Positions 7,018 through 11,679 of a stretch of DNA of 11,679 nt are shown one piece after another. A model generated the notes under the pieces. The model was given only the letters and a program-made list of their open reading frames with translations, was not told where the DNA came from and did not search any database. Position 1 is the first letter of the stretch, and each line of letters begins with the position of its first letter. The stretch comes from Bacteroidota bacterium (GTDB lineage Bacteria > Bacteroidota > Bacteroidia > 2-12-FULL-35-15). The DNA is taken from positions 1-11,679 of the forward strand of contig JAIOQD010000052.1 in the NCBI GenBank assembly GCA_021413595.1. Direction: 5' to 3'. Both the position numbers and the translations under genes were made by a program.

Positions 7018-9219
7018 CTAAATACGAATTCCAAGAATTGTAACATCATCCACCTGTTCTAAATTTCCCTTCCATTCCATAAACTCCTTTTCCAGTATAT
7101 TTTTTTGCTCATTTAGGTTTTGTTGAGAAATTCTGGATATGAGTTTTTCCAATCCTTTCGACATTATTTTTTGTTCCTTCGCTCCGCCAAACTGATCTTG
7201 AAAACCATCTGTACTTGCATAAATGATATCTCCTGTTTCCAATTGAATTGTTTGTTGTTGAAAAGGTTTTTCAAACTCCCAATATTTTCCTACCGGCATC
7301 TTATCCAATTTATGCTTTATTAATTCTCCATTTCTAGACACGTAAAATGAATTATTGGCTGCGGAGTATTGCAATTCTTTTGTTTGAAGATTCAGCCTCC
7401 CAAAAATTAAGTCCATTCCATCTTTTCCCTCTTCAATTGCCCCTTCAGGATTAAGTGCAAGAATAACAATGCGCCTTAACTCGTCTAATATTGCATTTGT
7501 TTCTTTAATTTGTTTGGAATTAATTATTTCATTCAAAATCCCCATTCCAATAAGGCTCATAAAAGCTCCTGGAATGCCGTGTCCTGTGCAATCTGCCACA
7601 CAGAAATACAAATAATCACCTTGCTGATGTATCCAATAAAAATCACCCGAAACCACATCGCGTGGTTTATACAAAATAAAATATTCCTTCAAATAACGTT
7701 TTATATATGTTTCAGAAGTAAGGAAAGAGCTCTGTATGCGCCTCGCATACGAAACGGAATCAGCATTATCCTTGTTTTTTTCTTCTACCAACTGTTTTTG
7801 TTTTGTAATTTCTTTATTTTGAATTTCTATTACATGTTTTTGTTTTTTTGTAATTTGTAATGAGCGGAATATTATTATGGCAATTATTGCAACGGCAAAT
7901 GCAACTGCCAAAATAAACCATAAAAATAATTGTTGCCTTTTATGTTCTGCAGCTGTTAATAAATCTTGTTTTTCTTTCTCTGCTTTTAATGCTGTTTCTT
8001 TTTTTTCAAACTCATAATTCATCTCCTTTCGAGTAATATCTTTATTTTTCTCCTGATTGAAAATCGAATCTTTTGCAAACATAGCATTTTGGTAGTGCTC
8101 TAAAGCCTTTTGGTAATTACCCATCTTTGAATAAAGTTGGCTTAATAGCTCATGAGTTTCTTCTGTATGAAGGAGGAAAACTATCGCAGTATCTATTTTC
8201 AGCGATTGCAATAAATATTTTTCAGCTTCCTTGGATCTGTTTTGATTGGTGTACAAAGAACCAATGTTTCCAAGCGTTACAGCAATTAGATTTTTATTTC
8301 CAAATTCTTCATTTATTTTCAATGACTTGAAATAATAATCAAGAGCTTTTGAAAAGAGCAGATCACTTTCCTTTTTATTTGAATTTTGGTTAAGCACTGC
8401 TAGGTCATGATAGATAAGGCCGAAATTGGCAAAAATATAAGCCATTCCATTTTTGTCTTCTAGTTTCTCATTAATTTTTAGTGCCTTAAAATAATAATCA
8501 AGTGCTTTCTGATAATCTTTTAAATGGTAATAAGCAACCCCGATATTTAAAAACCAGGTGGCCATTCCATTTTCATCTCCAAGCTCCTCATATATTTTCA
8601 AGGCTTTAAAATAATAGTCAAGGGCTTTGATAGGCTGCTTTTGTTCGCCATATATATTTCCGATTCCACCATAGGCGGTCGCCATTTTATTCTTATCTCC
8701 TAACTCCTCAAAAGCTTTCAATACTTTAAAGTAATAGCCCAGTGCTTTGGTATGATTGCCTTGGCTCAAATAGATACCTCCAATATTGCCCTGCATTCCA
8801 GCAATCTTATTTTTAAATCCTAGTTCTTCATATATTTTTAATGCTTTCAAATAATAATCAAGAGCTTGAGGAAATTCGCTTTGTCTCCAATGAACAAGCC
8901 CTATATTGCTATATGTTACGGCAATTCCTTTTTGAATACTTTGTTTTAGATCAGATGTTACGTCTTGGTCTGCAATAACTGTAGAAATTTGCAAAGCTAC
9001 TTTGGCATTAAGCAGGGCAGAGTCATAAGATCCGGCATTTATGTATTCCTTACTTAAAATGTTTAAGTGATAAACTTTGTTGGTATCAGTTTTATCGTTT
9101 TTTATGAGAATAAGCAGTGAGTCAATATATCGGTTTTGAGCATAAGAAACTCCCCTAAAATCACTAAAGAAGAGGATCAAAAAAAATAAGGTTAAGCTTA
9201 TGAAATATTTTTTTTTCAT
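7018..9219 (-). CDS. TPR sensor with transmembrane segment and SpoIIE-type PP2C phosphatase domain
   Basis: This 733-residue protein is a probable membrane signalling phosphatase. A signal peptide (to about residue 27, ending YAQ) is followed by seven or eight TPRs up to about 400, with cores such as KALDYYFKALKIYEELGD. A charged helix, a transmembrane segment at about 429-451 (FILAVAFAVAIIAIIIF) and a coiled-coil linker lead into a cytoplasmic SpoIIE domain from about 490. The metal-binding acidic residues are all present: Asp526 in SGDFYW, Asp543 in VADCTGHGIPGAF, Asp671 in STDGFQDQFGG, and Asp724/725 in QVDDVTILGIRI. It should therefore be active. SpoIIE phosphatases commonly dephosphorylate STAS-type anti-sigma antagonists; no such partner is in the window. 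The periplasmic TPRs probably sense a protein or envelope signal. A perfect -7 box lies 59 bases upstream. The broken TPR gene follows on the same strand. Confidence 0.92.
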   Translation of the reverse strand: MKKKYFISLTLFFLILFFSDFRGVSYAQNRYIDSLLILIKNDKTDTNKVYHLNILSKEYINAGSYDSALLNAKVALQISTVIADQDVTSDLKQSIQKGIAVTYSNIGLVHWRQSEFPQALDYYLKALKIYEELGFKNKIAGMQGNIGGIYLSQGNHTKALGYYFKVLKAFEELGDKNKMATAYGGIGNIYGEQKQPIKALDYYFKALKIYEELGDENGMATWFLNIGVAYYHLKDYQKALDYYFKALKINEKLEDKNGMAYIFANFGLIYHDLAVLNQNSNKKESDLLFSKALDYYFKSLKINEEFGNKNLIAVTLGNIGSLYTNQNRSKEAEKYLLQSLKIDTAIVFLLHTEETHELLSQLYSKMGNYQKALEHYQNAMFAKDSIFNQEKNKDITRKEMNYEFEKKETALKAEKEKQDLLTAAEHKRQQLFLWFILAVAFAVAIIAIIIFRSLQITKKQKHVIEIQNKEITKQKQLVEEKNKDNADSVSYARRIQSSFLTSETYIKRYLKEYFILYKPRDVVSGDFYWIHQQGDYLYFCVADCTGHGIPGAFMSLIGMGILNEIINSKQIKETNAILDELRRIVILALNPEGAIEEGKDGMDLIFGRLNLQTKELQYSAANNSFYVSRNGELIKHKLDKMPVGKYWEFEKPFQQQTIQLETGDIIYASTDGFQDQFGGAKEQKIMSKGLEKLISRISQQNLNEQKNILEKEFMEWKGNLEQVDDVTILGIRI

Positions 9220-9277
9220 ATTAATTCTTTAAATAGAATAGTATATTTTACTGATACTCTTAAAAAACTATTCATCT

Positions 9278-9285
9278 CAAATCTA
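9278..9285 (-). promoter_or_regulatory. putative -7 promoter box (TAGATTTG) for the TPR-SpoIIE gene
   Basis: Read on the minus strand, TAGATTTG matches TAnnTTTG exactly and lies 58 bases before the ATG at 9219. A TTTTG lies 15 bases further upstream, closer than the usual -33 spacing. It sits in the 135-base divergent gap shared with the lipoprotein gene at 9355, which holds no other feature I can support. Motif evidence only. Confidence 0.4.
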
Positions 9286-9354
9286 CCGAAATATTTGGAA
9301 CAAAATGAATACAGTCCCAACAAAAATTCCTACCTTTAGTAAAAATAAAACATC

Positions 9355-9744
9355 ATGCGATCATTTTTAATTTTTTTTAAAATAATATTCGTCAATATTT
9401 CGATAACTTCAGTGCTCATACTCAGTTCATGCCACAAAGAAGGCAACGGAGGGAAGTCTAGTGTTAATGGATACGTTTCACACCATGGCCATAAAATTGG
9501 TAATTCTATTGTTTATATCAAATATGGTGCTGTTGAGTTCCCTGGTGCTGATGTAACAAAATACGAGGCATCGGTAACTGCTGATGTTGATGGTCGTTAT
9601 GAATTTAAAAATTTGCGAAAGGGGCTGTATTTCTTATATGCAGTGGGATATGATAATTTAATTATGGAAACGGTAACCGGTGGTACGGGAGTAAAACTTA
9701 AATACAATAAGGCAGAAACCACCGATATTCCGGTTATAGAATAG
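9355..9744 (+). CDS. small lipoprotein with carboxypeptidase-regulatory-like fold
   Basis: The 129-residue protein has a long lipoprotein signal ending LILSSC, with Cys26 as the acylated residue. After a Gly/Ser linker, residues 36-129 form one beta-sandwich domain of the carboxypeptidase-regulatory-like type. The signs are SVNGYVSHHGHKIGNSIVYI at the start, ADVDGRYEFKNLRKGLYFLY in the middle and a C-terminal strand ending TDIPVIE. Such domains usually mediate binding or act as structural add-ons rather than enzymes. The next gene begins 14 bases after the stop, so the two are almost certainly one transcript and may form a surface or periplasmic complex with the heme-propeller lipoprotein. 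Two adjacent histidines with a third nearby (HHGH, residues 43-46) could bind metal or heme, but this is speculation. A near-match -7 box (TACCTTTA, 9331-9338) precedes it. No specific function is recognised. Confidence 0.82.
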   Translation: MRSFLIFFKIIFVNISITSVLILSSCHKEGNGGKSSVNGYVSHHGHKIGNSIVYIKYGAVEFPGADVTKYEASVTADVDGRYEFKNLRKGLYFLYAVGYDNLIMETVTGGTGVKLKYNKAETTDIPVIE

Positions 9745-9758
9745 TAGATATAATTTCA

Positions 9759-11213
9759 ATGAAAAAACTGCTTTGCAATTCCATTCTTATATTCTCATTT
9801 TTTGTAATTACTTTAAATAGTTGTATCACTGATAAAGGGATCCCTGATTACAACAATTACCCCGATGATATAGGGAAACTATTTTATACAAAATGTTCAA
9901 CACCCGGTTGCCATAATAATGTAAGCAAAGATGCAGCAGCAGGTTTATCAATGGAAAGCTGGGATAAATTATTTGAAGGCGGAAAAGGAAGTGCCGCAAT
10001 TATACCCTTTCGACATGATTACAGCACTTTGTTTTCATACACCAATACTTTTTCTGATCTAGGGATCTCCAATATACCCACTATGCCTTTCAATAGGACT
10101 AATTTAACCCGTAAGGAGATTTTATTATTAAAAAACTGGATAAATTCTGGTGCTCCGAGCCGGAATGGGCTTGTGAAATTTTCAGACAATCCAAACCGTA
10201 AAAAAATTTATATCAGTAATCAGGGATGTGATGTGGTAACGGTTATTGATCAGGAAACCTTATTACCGATGCGATTTATAGATGTGGGTAATACAGGAGG
10301 TACAGAATCCCCTCACATGATAAAAGTATCTCCTGATGGGCAATACTGGTACGTTGTTTCCATATCGGGGAATTCCTTGCAAAAATACCGAAGCAGTGAC
10401 GATAGCTTTGTTGGGGAAGCATTTTTGAGTGTAAAGAACTGGAATACGCTTACAATAAGCAATAGTGGGCAAAAGGCCTATGTTATCGATTGGAATAGCA
10501 ATGGTGATATTGCTGAAGTGGATCTAACTACTTTCGCAGTAACACATAATATAGGTTATAATTTCCCTCATGGTTCCTGTCTTAATCCAGCAGGGGACAC
10601 CTTATATGTTACCCAACAAAACAGCAGCAATAAGTTATATAAAATGCCGGTCAATGATTTATCAGCATATACTGAAGTAAATTTGTTTAACGTACAACCC
10701 TCAAGTTTTCTAAATGCACATGAAGTGTTTTTCTCATCTGATGGAACAAAATATTTTGTTACTTGTCAGGGGACCGCAGAACTAAGAATTTTTCAACAAG
10801 GTACTGACCAACTGCTTGCTATTATTCCTGTTGGAGCATTACCTTCTGAAATGAGTGCATCAGTGCTTCATAATTATTTATTTGTTTCTTGTCCCGAAGA
10901 TACCACTTCTTTCCCCGGTAAAAGAGGAGCCGTATGGGTAATTGACATCAATACCAATTCATTGATCAAGACCATTTACACAGGTCATCAACCGCATGGC
11001 ATTGCGGTTGACGAATCTAAAAATCTAGTATACGTGGCCAACAGAAATGCAACTTCAGATGGTCCGGCACCTAACCATTCAGGTGTATGTGGAGGACGAA
11101 ACGGATATGTTACATTTATTGATATGAATACTTTAACTCTTTTAAGATCTGAGAAAAGTGATAAAAAAGTGGAAGTATCTGTGGATCCCTATTCTGTGGC
11201 TGTACGACCATAA
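9759..11213 (+). CDS. lipoprotein with c-type heme domain (CX4CH) and YVTN-like beta-propeller
   Basis: The 484-residue protein starts with a lipoprotein signal (ITLNSC, Cys22). Residues about 36-135 resemble the cytochrome c-like domain often found in Planctomycetes and Bacteroidota lipoproteins. They include CSTPGCH at 46-52, AAGLSMESWDKLFEGG, IPTMPF with Met109 as possible axial ligand, and LTRKEILLLKNWINSGAP. The heme motif has four residues between the cysteines instead of two. Residues about 147-484 are a beta-propeller of the YVTN/lactonase-like class, with blades such as KKIYISNQGCDVVTVID, PHMIKVSPDGQYWYVV, HQPHGIAVDESKNLVYVANRN and NGYVTFIDMNTLTLL. An electron-transfer or redox role at the cell envelope is likely; the propeller could bind a substrate or partner. 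It is co-transcribed with the small lipoprotein upstream. A catalytic activity cannot be assigned. Confidence 0.85.
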   Translation: MKKLLCNSILIFSFFVITLNSCITDKGIPDYNNYPDDIGKLFYTKCSTPGCHNNVSKDAAAGLSMESWDKLFEGGKGSAAIIPFRHDYSTLFSYTNTFSDLGISNIPTMPFNRTNLTRKEILLLKNWINSGAPSRNGLVKFSDNPNRKKIYISNQGCDVVTVIDQETLLPMRFIDVGNTGGTESPHMIKVSPDGQYWYVVSISGNSLQKYRSSDDSFVGEAFLSVKNWNTLTISNSGQKAYVIDWNSNGDIAEVDLTTFAVTHNIGYNFPHGSCLNPAGDTLYVTQQNSSNKLYKMPVNDLSAYTEVNLFNVQPSSFLNAHEVFFSSDGTKYFVTCQGTAELRIFQQGTDQLLAIIPVGALPSEMSASVLHNYLFVSCPEDTTSFPGKRGAVWVIDINTNSLIKTIYTGHQPHGIAVDESKNLVYVANRNATSDGPAPNHSGVCGGRNGYVTFIDMNTLTLLRSEKSDKKVEVSVDPYSVAVRP

Positions 11214-11220
11214 AAAAATA

Positions 11221-11250
11221 ATTAGGCAATTAGGCAGTAGGCAATTAGCA
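11221..11250. repeat. short degenerate direct repeat (ATTAGGCA units)
   Basis: Two perfect 8-mers ATTAGGCA (11221-11228 and 11229-11236) are followed by GTAGGCA (11237-11243) and ATTAGCA (11244-11250). The array begins 8 bases after the stop of the propeller gene. Similar short GGCA-type intergenic repeats are familiar from Bacteroidota genomes. Function is unknown. The remaining 11251-11318 shows nothing I can support. Confidence 0.6.
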
Positions 11251-11318
11251 AATGGGCTTGTGCAATTTTTCAATCCTAAATCTACAATTCCTCTGTTCTC
11301 TAAATCAACAAATATTTT

Positions 11319-11326
11319 TATATTTG
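11319..11326 (+). promoter_or_regulatory. putative -7 promoter box (TATATTTG) for bioB
   Basis: TATATTTG is an exact TAnnTTTG match 24 bases before the bioB ATG. The -33 region near 11294-11298 (TGTTC) is only a weak match. Its presence suggests that bioB is transcribed separately from the lipoprotein pair upstream. Motif evidence only; no biotin-repressor operator is visible. Confidence 0.45.
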
Positions 11327-11350
11327 TATTTCAATCGAAAAAAAACAGTT

Positions 11351-11679
11351 ATGACAGCAATCAGACACAATTGGACCGTACAAGAAATTCTTGATGTATA
11401 TAATACACCTTTGCTTGAATTAATTAATCAAGCTCAGCAAATTCACCGTGAATTTAATAATGCTGGAGAAGTGCAGGTTAGCTCGCTTCTATCAATTAAA
11501 ACGGGTGGATGTGTTGAAGACTGTAGTTATTGCCCACAGGCAGCTCGTTACAATACTGGTGTGGAGGTACATAAATTAATGACCGTTAATGAAGTCATGG
11601 ATGCTGCTGATAAAGCAAAAGAAGGCGGTGCGTCTCGTTTGTGCATGGGAGCAGCATGGCGTGAAGTGAGAGATAACCG
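11351..11679 (+). CDS. bioB: biotin synthase BioB (3' partial)
   Basis: The first 109 residues are present and the gene runs off the window; the family is usually about 320-350 residues. BioB is a radical SAM enzyme that inserts sulfur into dethiobiotin in the last step of biotin synthesis. The radical SAM cysteines are in GGCVEDCSYCPQ (Cys54, Cys58, Cys61), and YNTGV follows. Cys98 in RLCMGAAW corresponds to E. coli Cys97, a ligand of the sacrificial [2Fe-2S] cluster; the offset of one residue is the same for all four cysteines. The ATG at 11351 is chosen because MTAIRHNWTVQEILDVYNTPL matches the expected N-terminal helix, and a -7 box lies just upstream. The visible part shows no defect. 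Other biotin genes may follow outside the window. Confidence 0.96.
   Translation, partial: MTAIRHNWTVQEILDVYNTPLLELINQAQQIHREFNNAGEVQVSSLLSIKTGGCVEDCSYCPQAARYNTGVEVHKLMTVNEVMDAADKAKEGGASRLCMGAAWREVRDN

Noticed and set aside
7510..7860. Plus-strand open frame of 116 codons inside the SpoIIE region
   Set aside because: It is antisense to the catalytic domain, whose residues are intact; its hydrophobic composition comes from complementary Lys/Glu-rich codons.
11158..11394. Plus-strand open frame overlapping the end of the propeller gene and the start of bioB
   Set aside because: It overlaps two well-supported genes in another frame and reads through the GGCA repeat; the product looks like no protein family.
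1..11679. CRISPR array, tRNA, rRNA, insertion sequence or phage genes
   Set aside because: No spaced direct repeats, cloverleaf-like sequences, transposase motifs or terminal inverted repeats were seen; the only tandem repeats are coding or the short GGCA array.

Overview
The window looks like low-GC chromosomal DNA from a member of the Bacteroidota. The evidence is a PorP/SprF protein and a PorE-like OmpA lipoprotein (type IX secretion and gliding associated), a TonB receptor with an N-terminal carboxypeptidase-regulatory-like domain, a TPR-SpoIIE phosphatase of the kind common in this phylum, Bacteroidota-type -7 promoter boxes (TAnnTTTG), and no obvious Shine-Dalgarno sites. The genus cannot be read from the sequence.

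Layout. (1) 2-2637, plus strand: the C-terminal half of a PorP/SprF outer-membrane protein is followed 17 bases later by a 713-residue lipoprotein. This has TPR, a PD40 propeller, two tandem carboxypeptidase-regulatory-like domains and an OmpA peptidoglycan-binding domain. (2) 2681-5480, plus strand: a 104-residue exported His/Cys-rich protein and a 799-residue TonB-dependent receptor, probably a metal-uptake pair. The receptor appears to lack about 25 conserved plug residues. (3) 5645-9219, minus strand: two paralogous exported TPR genes. The upstream one (7018-9219) is an intact TPR-TM-SpoIIE phosphatase. The downstream one (5645-6927) is split by a frameshift that looks like a 31-nt loss inside a 120-bp TPR unit, and it has no cytoplasmic output domain. 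(4) 9355-11213, plus strand and divergent from (3): a small lipoprotein with a carboxypeptidase-regulatory-like fold, then a lipoprotein joining a c-type heme domain (CX4CH) to a YVTN-like beta-propeller; the two are 14 bases apart. (5) 11351 to the end: the start of biotin synthase bioB with its own -7 box, preceded by a short degenerate GGCA repeat.

The genes read as ordinary Bacteroidota envelope and signalling functions. No phage, IS, CRISPR or defence locus is visible, and no intergenic gap exceeds about 165 bases. The points most worth a second look are the missing plug segment of the TonB receptor, the broken output-less paralogue beside the SpoIIE sensor, the doubled domain of the PorE-like protein, and the heme-propeller lipoprotein pair.
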